A DNA stretch of 64,000 nt, taken from JANXQG01 sp963719885. GTDB lineage: Bacteria > Planctomycetota > Planctomycetia > Pirellulales > Thermoguttaceae. The DNA lies in the NCBI GenBank assembly GCA_963719885.1, contig CAVRDP010000008.1, positions 273,357 to 337,356 of the forward strand. Direction: 5' to 3'. Positions 18,989 to 28,847 of this stretch are shown piece by piece. Position 1 is the first letter of the stretch. Every line of letters begins with the position of its first letter. The notes under the pieces are model-generated. The model ran no database searches and was not told where the DNA came from. It worked only from the letters and a program-made list of their open reading frames with translations. The position numbers and the translations under genes were made by a program.

Positions 18989-19674
18989 ATGAAGCGACTC
19001 TTCCCCGTAACGCTTGTTTTGCTGATTGCCGGCACGGCTGCCTTTGCCCAAGCCGATACCGCTGCTTTGACGGCGGAGTTCTGGTTTCCGTCGGGCGGTC
19101 TGCCGGAGGTTCGTATTGGCAGCAGTGAGGTTGATCCCGACATGGACGATCTGGCGACGCTGACGGCGGAAATGGAGACCGGCCTTCCCCTCGGCAGCAC
19201 GCTTACCAGCATGAACGGAGTGACCAGCCTGGACTTCAGCAACAACAACTATTCCAATAGTCCGGCCTTCTTTACGATAGGCTTCTTCGAAACTGCGAAC
19301 TACGAAGCTCTGCTGAGCGGTGGCATTGACATTCCCATCTCTGGAACGTGGAACTTCCAAACCACCAGCGACGACGGCAGCATGCTGTGGATCGACGGTC
19401 AAGACGTGGTCAACAACAATTTTTATCAGGGTCCCACGACCCGCGGCGGCAGCATCTATCTAACGGCCGGTTTGCATGCCATCGACATCGGCTACTTCCA
19501 GGGCGGCGGCGGCGAGGGCCTCCTCGTTCAGCAGGAGGCGCAGGCGCCGCCTCGTATTCGACAGTTTCCAATTCGGAGTTGACGGTCAGCGTGCCCGAGC
19601 CGGGCACCTTAGGGCTGCTCGGCGCCGGCCTGCTGGCCGGCCTGCTGCTCCACTCGCGACGCGAGTCCCGATAG
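18989..19674 (+). pseudogene. PA14-domain PEP-CTERM protein, frameshifted near the C-terminus
   Basis: ATG at 18989 with a clear signal peptide (MKRLFPVTLVLLIAGTAAFA). The body is a PA14-type carbohydrate-binding fold: FNFQTTSDDGSML-type sequence (here WNFQTTSDDGSMLWIDGQDV) followed by LTAGLHAIDIGYFQGGGGEG. Around 19535 the sense moves one frame back and ends SNSELTVSVPEPGTLGLLGA, a hydrophobic stretch and SRRESR, i.e. a PEP-CTERM sorting tail. About 228 residues when corrected. One missing base accounts for it. PA14 domains bind glycans, so this is probably a surface lectin-like protein. Expression is likely set by the long leader upstream. Confidence 0.8.
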
Positions 19675-20054
19675 ACTACGCCGGAACGCCTGACACGATC
19701 GCGCCTCTGCGTTAAGTGTCTGCTCAATGCCTTTGCCGGGCGCTTCGACAGGGGCCACGGCAATGCGGACGCCGCCGGTCAACCGCCGCGCTGCTGACCC
19801 CGTACCGCCGCCGCCCCGCCCCCCCGAAGTGCGTGGCTACCATACTCATTTGTTTGGCGGCCGGCATCGACAGCGACATTGCGTGGAGACTATAATAATG
19901 CGCAGCGGCGCAAATCCCTTGCCTGGACGCCGCGCAGACATTGATTAGTGAATAGAGGAAATGGCGTGACGCGGGCAACCGTGGCGTCGGACCACGCCAG
20001 CCATGCTGAGCGCGATTCTCCCTTCCGATAGAATTGGCCTTTGCTCCCGTAATC
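19675..20054. other. 380-bp stretch without a recognisable gene
   Basis: No supported gene or repeat seen. A TATAAT at about 19890 lies before the toxin-antitoxin remnants, but no convincing -35 is at the right spacing. The open frames here have no family resemblance. Confidence 0.4.
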
Positions 20055-20272
20055 ATGACTAAAGCGTTGCAACAAGCGATCGAACGACTCCAGCAGCGCC
20101 GGAAGACCGCCAGGATGCGCTCGCGGCGCTCCTGCTCCATGAGCTGGATGAAGACGAGCGATGGGCCCAATCCACCACCGCCAACATGGAGAAGCTGCGC
20201 GGGCTCGTTCAAGACGTTTTGGCTGCCGATCGTCGCGGCGAGTGCGAACTGCTCGATCCGGATCAACTGTGA
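20055..20272 (+). pseudogene. Antitoxin-like gene of a RelE/HigB-type pair, frameshifted
   Basis: ATG at 20055: MTKALQQAIERLQQ, then a one-base deletion at about 20098 and, one frame back, PEDRQDALAALLLHELDEDE ... CELLDPDQL ending at TGA 20270-20272. The corrected protein of about 73 residues, with a helical N-terminus and an acidic middle, resembles small antitoxins encoded before RelE/ParE-type toxins. Its stop overlaps the toxin start (GTGA), the usual coupling in such pairs. The assignment depends mainly on that partner. Confidence 0.6.
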
Positions 20273-20538
20273 TTTCCAGGCTGCACCCGCACTTTCGTCG
20301 CGACTTCGCTCGGCTGCCGCGCGACATCCAGCAACGCGCCCGCAACGCCTATCGCCGCTTTCAGGCCGATCCGACACATCCAGGCTTGCAGTTCAAGCGC
20401 CTGAGTGCGAGCTTACCTCTATGGTCAGTTCGCGTCACGGATTCGCATCGCGCGGTGGGCGTGCGAATCAACGATGAAACCGTGTAGTTTTTCATCGGTA
20501 CGCACGCGGAATACGACCGAATGCTCGCCAACCTATAG
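20269..20538 (+). pseudogene. RelE/ParE/HigB-type toxin with an in-frame stop
   Basis: GTG at 20269 overlapping the antitoxin stop: ISRLHPHFRRDFARLPRDIQ, RNAYRRFQADPTHPGLQFKR, and LPLWSVRVTDSHRAVGVRIN. This is the RelE/ParE fold with its conserved basic surface and a late R-AVG strand. TAG at 20485-20487 interrupts it just before FFIGTHAEYDRMLANL (to 20538), the normal C-terminus (family pattern W-F-IGTH-EYDR). A single base change from TGG would explain it. Such toxins cleave mRNA on the ribosome or poison gyrase; this copy should be inactive unless the stop is a sequence error. Confidence 0.75.
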
Positions 20539-20672
20539 CCCGCAATTCGTCAAACCGCGCCGGATCGGGGCCGGGCGGCATTGGGCGGTTGCCGGCCTTT
20601 CAACTCGCTTCATGTGGGTTTTCCTCCTCTTCCAAGCTTCTTGGCACAACCTGCTCAATAGTCCTCATTGTT

Positions 20673-23600
20673 TCATTCTCCCCGTATCTCGCTCTTTTCC
20701 GCGAACCGCAGCGTCACCTCTTGTCCGGCACGAATCGGGAAACTCACGGCGGTGTCACCCCGGAGCTGCAGCGCGGTCTTGGGGGGCGTCGTCAGCAGCA
20801 CCCCCTGGCGATAGAGCGGATGCGGGAAGAAGAAGCGGTCGGCCACGATGGGCGACCACGGCTGCTCTTGCTTGCCGTTGTGAACCGGCGGGCCGAGGAA
20901 GTCGAAGTTGCCCAGCCACATCGTGAACTCCTTGGTCAGATCGGTCGGCGGCGCCATGCCGATCACAATCCGGTCCGGGAAATAGGTGTAGAGCAGCCGG
21001 GCATTCGGCCCGCCATCGAGGCCCAGCGGCCGCACCGTCAGATTGTTCTGGCCGGTCCATATACCTTCGCACTGGTGCCCGAACACCAACGACCACCTGC
21101 CCTCGCAGGCCACGCCCGGAAAGCCCGTGAGGAAATTCCCCGTCACCACCCGTCCGAAGCGGCGGTGCCCGTCGGCATCGAGCAGATAGAAAGACGTGCC
21201 GCTGTAGTGGTCGACCTTCGTCGTATAGCCGGGTGCGCGGACGACGTATTGTCCGCACTTGGGCACACGGTTGTCGGCCGTCATCACCACGCCGGTGGAA
21301 ACGATGAGCGACTGCCCCGCGGCCTGCAGACCGCTGTCGGGCAGCAAGCGGATTTCCCGCAGGAGGTTAGCTGCGTCCTTCTCGGCCCGCACCTTGAAGT
21401 GGACGGTCCGCTCCTCTCCCTCTTCCATCCGCTCGACCGCAATTTGGGGCGGGACGACCTGCAAGCCCGTGGGTGTAAGCAGGCGGAACTGTCCGAAGGT
21501 CCCTCCCGCGCCCACTGCGCGGAGGTGCAGCTCCACTTCCATTTCGCCGCCCGGGGCCAAGTGCACCTCTTCGGGCTGGAAGCGGCAGTGAATTGCGGCC
21601 GCCCGTTCCCGCGGATTGTCTGGCTCGCCGTCTTGTGCGGCCGGCGGAAGGTCCTTGGGAAGCTTGCCCCATTGCACAAGGCCGTTGGCGTCGGTCAGCC
21701 GTTGCTTGTTGCCACTGACCGCAAGCTGGAGATTCCAGCCCGGTGGCGGCGGCGACGCCAGGCGACACGCGAAATCCGCCGATCTTTCCTTGCATTCGCC
21801 AGGTGGACCCTGCGGCACGCAAGTAACCGTAGCCGGAGAACGTGAAGACCTGGCCATCGGCGGAGGCCAGGGTGTGCTCACTTTCGTCGAAGGCGGTCAT
21901 CACGTAGTCGGTAAAATCCGCTGTTTGCACCATCACCAGCACGGCGCTGGCGGTCTCCGCCAGGCGGCGGATCTGGCGAACTCTCGGTCGGCCTTCGTAG
22001 GGCTCGTGGACGGCTGTGAAGAGCGTGGCGGGCGCTTCCCGCCGCACGACCATGAGCGGCAGACTACCTTCCGGATTCCCGTCGAGGCGATGGTAGGGCG
22101 GGCCGTTGGTCATAGGGCCGTCGCCCGCATAAACGTGCGTCCCCTGGCTGCCGAGCATCGTCATACGCACGCCCACTTCGTGCTCGAACCACTCCTTGCC
22201 GAGGGCCTGCAATCCGGGCGTGATGCCCGCCGTGCGCTGGATCCAATCGGCCCGGAAGGTGGCGTCTGTGGTCCGCCCGCGTTCATTATCCACCCACCAA
22301 TAATACGGCACCAAGTCGTTGCTTTGCCGGTAACTGCCGGGATTGCCGACGTACAATCTCCCCAGCCCGTGCAGCACCCAGTCGAAGACGTGTATGCGGG
22401 CCGGCTCCTCGGTGTCGGCCGCATGGAAGAAATCGGCCAGATACTCTTTCGTCAGGAGTACGGCGCGGGTTTGCTGCACTCCCTGGTACGCGCTGCCGGT
22501 AATGCTGAAATACTTTGCGTCCTGGCCCAGGTCCTGGCGGGTCGTGAAGGGCCCGTGCGATGGCGATTGGTGGTCCACCAGCAGCGTGTTGTGGGCGATG
22601 CCTTCATGCGTCCAGTTCAGGTAGCTCGGCTCGTACTGGATGACGTTCAGGGCGGGATAGAGCAAGCGTCCTTTGCCGTGCAGGATGAGGCTGTAATCGT
22701 CGCAGTGGCCGTGGCTCAGCCATTTGCCCAGCATGACCACGGCCGCCAGTCCGCCGGAGGACCAGTAGTCGGGCGACTGATCGCCTCGCAGCAGCGCGAA
22801 GCCCAAGCCCGGGTAAACGCCGCCGGGCGCGGGCGGCGGCGTGACTTTCTTCGGCAGCGACTCGCCGTGGGTCAGGCCGATGTAACCCCAGATGGCCCGG
22901 CCGTAAACGACGTTCGCGTCGCGCTTGGGATTCAAGCTCAGGAGCCAGGCATAGCTCGGGTCCTTGTAACGCTTGTAGGCAATCTCCAGGTCGCCGGCGA
23001 AGGAGGGCGTATTGTCGAGGGGGTTGATCAGGAAGGTATCGAACAACTCACCGCGGGGCGTGTAACTTGTGGAGCCGTCGGCGAAGGTCGCCATGCGGAT
23101 GGAGCCCCGGCCGATGCCGGTCCGTTCCACGGGATAGCCCATCAGCAGGTAACCGTCGACGACGCCCTTGATCGACGCCCCGCTCTTCTTCGACACATAG
23201 TGGTAAAGGTCGGTTCCGTCGTAGTGCAGGGCGGCTTCAGCCAGGGCCAACATGCCGTGTACGTCGTAGTGCAGGGCATAGATCGGGGCCTCGGCCCAGA
23301 AATGGCCGTCGGTGATCATGGCGTCCATCACCTCGTAAAAGCCGCCTTTGCGCAGCCCGTGCGTGCCGGGATCGTTCAGCCCCCACTCGATCAGGTCCTT
23401 GTCGCCGACGCAGTAACCCACCAAGCCGACGTTGAAGTGCTTGCCGAAGACCAGGTTCGGGGTGGTGGTCCACAGCTTTTCGCCCTGGATCACCAGGCGG
23501 CAGGCCGCGCGGAGCCAATCCTCCACGCGCTGCCGCTCTTGCGGCGAAAATGTATCGTAGGTCAGGTCATAAGCCCAGGCATGGACGCCCCACGCCTCCC

Positions 23601-24012
23601 ACGCGCCCCACTCGGGCTGAAGCCTCACGTCCAGTTTCGGCCGCTGCGTCTCGAATTCGCGGGCATAGTCCAGGAGCAGGCGGCGGGCGGAATCGGCGTA
23701 ACGTTGCTCGCCCGTCAGCGCGTAGCAGAGGGCCGCTTCCCGCTCGTTGCGCGTGCCCTTCGTGATCATCTCGTCGGCCATCGCCTTGACCTGTTGGAAG
23801 AGGTCGGCCGCCCACTGCTGGGCGCGGATCTTGCCCTTGATCTGGTTGATCTCGTCCCGGTTGAGCAAGAGGTTGGGATGGCGGACCTGCGGGTTGGCCG
23901 TGGCTGGCGGCGGTTGCTGCCGCTCGGCCGCCGTACTCGTCCATGCGATCAAGAAGAGCGATGCCCACGCGATAGCGGACAACATCCCGCATGTCCGGCG
24001 GCTTTTCATCAT
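20673..24012 (-). pseudogene. Secreted heparinase II/III-like polysaccharide lyase, frameshifted
   Basis: About 1,113 residues when joined. Signal peptide MLSAIAWASLFLIAWTSTAA. An alpha/alpha-toroid domain (about 40-400: HPNLLLNRDEINQIKGKIRA, PNLVFGKHFNVGLVGYC) is followed by the antiparallel beta domain typical of heparinase II/III and alginate lyases (LSHGHCDDYSLILHGKGRLL, AHNTLLVDHQSPSH). Near residue 740 (about 21770-21800) the sense shifts and continues as CRLASPPPPGWNLQLAVSG with beta-rich C-terminal sequence. One extra base explains the break. Probably cleaves uronic-acid polysaccharides by beta-elimination outside the cytoplasm. The start is 7 bases after the stop of the SHD1-domain gene, so the two form an operon. 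Confidence 0.75.
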
Positions 24013-24019
24013 TCAGTTC

Positions 24020-25943
24020 CTAAGGGACCTTCTCCGCGGGAGCGGACTGGACGTCGACCCGGCCCTCGGCCCGGCGAAACGTGGTGACGTTCCCAGACGC
24101 GTAGATCTGAAATCGCGGTTCCTCGAGCGCCGCGCAGACCCGCCGTGCGCCATCCGAGTCGGTAAACGTGAAAAAGCTGCCCTGGGGCAGCTTTTGCATG
24201 GCAAACGGCTCCCAGGCTTGCAGTTGGTGGCGCTCGCACTTGCCGAAGCGGCCGGTTCCGTTGCACTGCATGCATCTTGTCGAAACCTGCACATCTTGCG
24301 TGAGACGCTGGCCGCTGGGCAAGACGACCGTCTTGTGTTCCGTATGATAGACCAATCCGTGAGAGCATCTCGGGCACTTGGCCAGACCGGTGCCGCCGCA
24401 AAAGGGGCACGCCACGTACTTGAAGTTCAAATGGCCCATGACGACCAGTTTTGCGTTTTGCGGGATCTGTTCGGAAAGCGACTGGGGAACGGGCAGAACG
24501 ATTTGGCTGAGCTTGGACCGCCAGAAACCGGACAGCTCCAACTTCGCGCCACCTTTTCCTTGCTCCGCCGCTGACGCCCGATCGAGGGAAAACACCGCGC
24601 GGACGCAGGCCCCATCGAGCGCTTTGGCCAGTTCCTTGGCTTTAACCGACTCGCGGCTATCGCGCGGGCCGATTCTTGAAGTTTCGAGTCCCCAAATCCG
24701 ATCGGATTCGCGCAGCGTCCAATCGGAGACGACTTCCTGATCGCCATCGCTGAGGCTGTCGAAGGCAATCTTGACGATTTCACCATCCGCCTTCTTCAGG
24801 ACGACCATCGCGCGTTCCACTTGTTGCAACTCGGCATCGAACGGGGCATCGCCGCCTTTGACTTGCCAGCGGCGGCCAGCGCTGCGCCGGCCACTCGCCG
24901 CTGCCGGGGCCCGTCCTCTCGGCCGGCCGATCGGAAACCGGAGGCCTGATGAAGGACGCAAATTCCTCCGGGGCAAGTTCCTTGATCCGCATTAGCGCCT
25001 TGCTTCTCATCAGTCCGGTCAGACTGGGCAAAGACTCCCGATACCAGAACACGGCCCGCTCGCGCATCGGCTTCTTGACGGCCGCCGGCTGGGCCTCGGC
25101 CAGGTCGCGCCACTGGTCAGCCAGCGCCAATCGAGCTTGGGCGGTCTTCACGCCGTCGAGCTCCTTGATCGTGATGGCCTTCAAGGCGGGATCCTTGCCC
25201 AGGGCCAGCATCGGCACGCCCTCGTCCCAACGGCCTTTTGCAAAGCACAGGTAACTGCCGACGGCGAAATTTGCCTCGGGATCGTCCGGCGCCTTGTCGA
25301 GCAGCGCCGTGGCAGCCTTCAGTTTCTCGTAGTTCCGCGCGAGGTCTTCGATTTCGGCAACGCGCTGCCGCACCTGCCGGGCAAAGCCCTGGTTCCCGGA
25401 CTTCGTAGACTCATCGAGGGCCAGCGGGCCGAGTTGGGTTGCGGCCTGGAAATCATCGTCGCCTGCGGCCTGGTCGAGAAGGGCAACGTATTTCTCCGCA
25501 AGCGGCTTGTGTTCGGCGGGCGTGCGGGCCAGCGCGGCCAACTTGACCAGGACCTCGCGTTTCAGGTCCAAGACATTTACATCAAAGAAACGGCCGATTT
25601 GCTCGACAGCCAGAAATGCCGTTTCGAAATCGCCGGCCTGGATGGCAATGTCGCGCGACAATCGCAGCAACACATAGCGACCGGGCAGGTCGTTTTCGAT
25701 TTCTCGAGCCTTGGAGAGGAGTTTTTGGGCAAGCTCTCGCTTCTTGGCGGAAGTCTTGGCGGCGGCGAATTCATCGCCGTAGACCTCTTTGGCGAGTTTC
25801 CCCGCCGCGGCCTGCGCGCTAGCCTCGGGGAGCGGACTTCGCCGCGAAGAGTCGCTGCCAAACCAGGCATGCACGTCGATCGCCAGCACGGCGAGGATCG
25901 TCAGATTCAGGCCGGCGCAGATGAATCGGAAGCGGAGGCGCAT
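24020..25943 (-). pseudogene. SHD1-domain protein with CxxCxG zinc-finger-like repeats, frameshifted
   Basis: Starts at 25943 with an N-terminal membrane or signal segment (LNLTILAVLAIDVHAW). A helical TPR-like region follows (about 40-330, e.g. LAKEVYGDEFAAAKTSAKKR), then low-complexity sequence where the frame changes (about 24880-24930). An SLA1-homology-1 domain (about 380-415) reads VVLKKADGEIVKIAFDSLSD. Near residues 515-570 are two DnaJ-like cysteine motifs, CPFCGGTGLAKCPRC and CMQCNGTGRFGKCERH. SHD1 domains are strongly enriched in Planctomycetes, usually in exported or membrane proteins of unknown role. One extra base explains the break. Divergent from the J-domain-like gene, upstream in an operon with the heparinase-like lyase. 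Confidence 0.65.
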
Positions 25944-26245
25944 AGGGAACTCCTTTCACAATCAAGTCTACGAAGTCCGACAAGCTCCTTCAGGCGGGTT
26001 AATTCCAGTCTTGCAAAGCGCGATTCCCTTGTCAATCGGGTCGATGCGAACGCCTCGAGAGCAGCAAGACGATGGGCTGCTCGATTGCCGTGACGCCTTT
26101 CGTATTGCGGCGTATGCTGAAAACCTTCTAAGACCCGCACTGCAAACGACTTGAGACGTTGTTTCCAGGGGCTTTTTCCCCATTCTTGCTCTTTGGGCTC
26201 CCACTCCGTAGACTAAGAGGTGTTTGAACTCCGTTTGGGCCGACT
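25944..26245. promoter_or_regulatory. Divergent promoter region
   Basis: 302 bases between the SHD1 (-) and J-domain-like (+) genes. A plausible + strand promoter is TTGCTC (26186-26191), 17-base spacer, TAGACT (26209-26214), 31 bases before the ATG at 26246. No repeat or other gene seen. Confidence 0.4.
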
Positions 26246-27278
26246 ATGACTGAGCCTGTTGCCCTCGAAAAATTCGATCCGTACCACAAATGGCTGGGTA
26301 TATCACCCAAGGACCAGCCGCCGCACCATTATCGCCTGCTGGGCGTCGATTTATTTGAGTCGGACGCGGACGTGATCTCCGCTGCGGCCGATAAGCAGAT
26401 GGCGTTTATTCGCTCATTCCAGACGGGCAAGAACGCACCGCTCTCGCAGAAGATTCTCAACGAGATTGCCACAGCCCGGGTTTGCCTGCTTAACGTAGCG
26501 AAGAAGAGCGAATACGACGGTGCGCTCTGCGCTCGCATGGCAGCAGCGGCAGGCCAATCCGGGCTGAAGAGGGCCGAGCCGCTTGCTGTGATCGCTGAAG
26601 CCCCCGCGGAAGAAGCGGTGATCGTCGCGGCCGAATTGGCCGATCCAGAAATGCAAATGCCGCTTCCGTTGCAATTTGGCGGGAGCGAACGATCCCAAAT
26701 CCGCAAGAAGAAATCGAAAAAGGCATCCTACCTGCCTTTGGCGGCTTTGGGCGCGATGCTGGTGGTCTGTGTGGTTGCGATTGCCGTGGTCATGTCGCGG
26801 CCGCCAGAGACGCATGTATCTCAAACCGACGCAAATCCCGATGGCAGCCCACCCAGGAATGCCGGGCCTGCGCGTGTCAAGCCAGCCACTCAGGACGACA
26901 ATCTGCACGTGCCGGCGAACTCTGCCAAGCCGGCGCCGCCCGCAATCCCGCTTCGTCCTTCCGGAGCCGGCGAGAGCCTTGATGTGGCAACGCCGGCAAA
27001 GTCGCCGGGAGCGGAAAAACCCGTCACGTTGGAGGAATTGGACAAGAAACTGGCGGATGCCAAGACGGCCGACAATTTTCAGGTGGTGGCCGGCGAGGCG
27101 TTGTGCGCGGCGGGCAAGGCCCTCGACGATCAGCAACAAGACGCGGCCAGGAAGTTGGTCCTCAAGGCGCGTAGTCGCCGCGCGGAAGTCGCACGACTTA
27201 AAGCTGATCGTCAAGGCGACGCGGGCTTTGGCTGAGCCGGAGTCGGCCAAAGAGATTCTCGCGGAGAAGGATGAGTAA
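26246..27278 (+). pseudogene. Planctomycete J-domain-like membrane protein, frameshifted at the C-terminus
   Basis: ATG at 26246. The N-terminus FDPYHKWLGISPKDQPPHHY, then RLLGVDLFESDADVISAAAD and ILNEIATARVCLLNVAKKSE, is the planctomycete-specific degenerate J-domain (no HPD motif, so no DnaK stimulation expected). One membrane helix at about 165-190 (LPLAALGAMLVVCVVAIAVV) follows a KKKSKK stop-transfer patch, then a Pro-rich linker and a helical C-terminus. Near 27180-27200 the sense shifts one frame forward and ends SHDLKLIVKATRALAEPESA ... KDE at 27278. One extra base explains it. Function unknown; the family is abundant in this phylum. Confidence 0.7.
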
Positions 27279-27296
27279 ACTGAATCTCCAGGTCCT

Positions 27297-27845
27297 TCAC
27301 TTGCTCTTCAGATCGAAGTCGTGCCGGTTCTCACCGGCAGTGATTTCCACGTTCTGGCCCTGCCGGCAAGCGGGCGGCAGGATGTCTTCGGGGACCTCGT
27401 GGGTGGTCTTGTTCGCCGCGTCGTAGATCGTCGTGGGCTCGGCCGCCTGGGCGGTGAAAGTCACATGCACCTTTCCCCGCGGCACCTTCTCGCAACGATA
27501 TTCGCCGTCGTGGATCGGCGCCCCGACCACCGGGCCCGGATTGCCTTCGATGGGGCTGAAGGTCACGTAGCCCTTGGGCACCGCCGCGCCGTCGATCGTG
27601 ACCCGCCCGGTCGCCGTCGATGAGGCATAGTTCGGCCCCCCACAACCGCTGGAAACCAGGGCACAGGCCAGGAGCACGAGGAGGAATCGAAAACGTTCGC
27701 GTAGGTCCCTCTTGCCGAGAGGGACTAATGTGCCCCAAACCGCTCGCAAGTTAGGGTCTTGCGTAGATCGACGCACAATAGTCCCTCCCAGCAGGAGGAA
27801 CCTACGCGCAGTCTTGACGTTTTGTCGAACACACGGCGCTGGCAT
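27297..27845 (-). CDS. Small lipoprotein with carboxypeptidase-regulatory-like fold, downstream of DUF1559
   Basis: The recognisable part starts with a lipoprotein signal RFRFLLVLLACALVSSGCGG (lipobox Cys in SSGC), then TGRVTIDGAAVPKGYVTFSP and YRCEKVPRGKVHVTFTAQA, a transthyretin-like or CarboxypepD-reg-like beta sandwich found in many planctomycete lipoproteins that follow DUF1559 genes. The only ATG in frame is at 27845, overlapping the DUF1559 stop (TGATG); it adds about 60 residues read through a REPIN-like element (27701-27807). The native start was therefore probably lost or moved when that element inserted; a TTG between the two hairpins is the other option. Start uncertain, body intact. 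Confidence 0.6.
   Translation of the reverse strand: MPAPCVRQNVKTARRFLLLGGTIVRRSTQDPNLRAVWGTLVPLGKRDLRERFRFLLVLLACALVSSGCGGPNYASSTATGRVTIDGAAVPKGYVTFSPIEGNPGPVVGAPIHDGEYRCEKVPRGKVHVTFTAQAAEPTTIYDAANKTTHEVPEDILPPACRQGQNVEITAGENRHDFDLKSK
27701..27807. repeat. REPIN-like pair of GTAG-footed palindromes (family P2)
   Basis: Hairpin 1 (27701-27733) reads GTAGGTCCCTC-TTGCC-GAGAGGGACTAATGTGC. Hairpin 2 (27773-27807) is the same unit inverted; its complement reads GTAGGTTCCTCC-TGCT-GGGAGGGACTATTGTGC. The 39-base centre is unique. Two REP units in inverted orientation define a REPIN. A single unit lies at 14204. The pair occupies the 5' end of the lipoprotein gene. Confidence 0.75.
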
Positions 27846-28847
27846 CAGTACGTCGCTGGGTCAAGGGTTTCAGCCCCGCACGACGAGCAGAGGGCCCGCC
27901 ACACGGAGACATTGATATTGTTGGAAATGAAACGCATCGCGGCGTCGCCGAAAGCACAGTTCACCCCGCCCGGATGCGCGCTGCGAGCCGCCTGATACTG
28001 CTGGGTGTCGGTCATATCGACGATGCAGCCCACCGGGATCGCGGGATTGCGGGCAGACATTGCACACGACGTTGGGGGCCGAGGAGTTCGGCGTCACGTA
28101 GCCCTCGAAGGCCTGGCCGCCCTCGGCCAACATGCCGTCGCCGGGTGGACCCTCGTAAAACGGCCCGTGGCCGGGCAAGACCTCGCTGAAGGCCAGCGTG
28201 TTGCTGGCGCCGTCGGTGATCGAGGCCGTCGACAAGCCGCGACCGTTCGTGAACATGCCGGCCAAGAAGGGCACGCCCCCCAGTGAGGTCTGGTTGTAAC
28301 TCGCCGTGCCGTAGTTGGCCGCGTAGTTCAGCCGTGTGCGGGCGTAGATGTCCCAGTTCCAGATACCGCCGCTGCCCTGCCCCAGGTTCCAGCCCGGTTG
28401 GCCCGGCTGCGGTTCGTCGATCTGCAGCGTATCGTCGGGGCAGACGTAGGTCATGACCGTCTGCGAGCGGGCCGTGGCATTCACGGGGCTGACCTGTGGC
28501 TGCGAGAAATCGTACATGGCGTAGACCGCGTCCTGGTCGATATAAGGCAGGATCAGGGTGGGCCAGGTGAAATTGTTCGAGAAATCCTGGCCCGTGGGAC
28601 GGTTCCAACCGTTGAGATCGGTCGTCAGCGGGGGTGGCTTCGCCTGGATGCCGCCGGCGGGGAAAACCCCGTTGGCCTCGCAGTAGGATTGAGACCCCAG
28701 CGCGATCTGGCGGAGATTGTTGGCGCAACCGACACGGCGGCCGGACTCGCGGGCCACATTCACCGCCGGCAGCAACATCGAAACCAGGATGCCGATGATG
28801 GCCACCACCACCAGCAATTCCACGAGGGTAAAGGCACTGTGTTTCAC
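27845..28847 (-). pseudogene. DUF1559 pilin-like protein (type II/IV pre-pilin N-terminus), frameshifted
   Basis: GTG start at 28847 overlapping the stop of the GH116 gene by 3 bases (GTGA). The N-terminus HSAFTLVELLVVVAIIGILV is a prepilin peptidase/N-methylation signal, followed by ARESGRRVGCANNLRQIALG, the DUF1559 hallmark. The domain continues with LILPYIDQDAVYAMYDFSQP and ITDGASNTLAFSEVLPGHGP. At about 28050 the sense shifts and ends in HPGGVNCAFGDAAMRFISNN, the DUF1559 C-terminal signature. One extra base explains it. These proteins are hugely expanded in Planctomycetes and are thought to be pseudopilin-like surface components. Confidence 0.8.
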
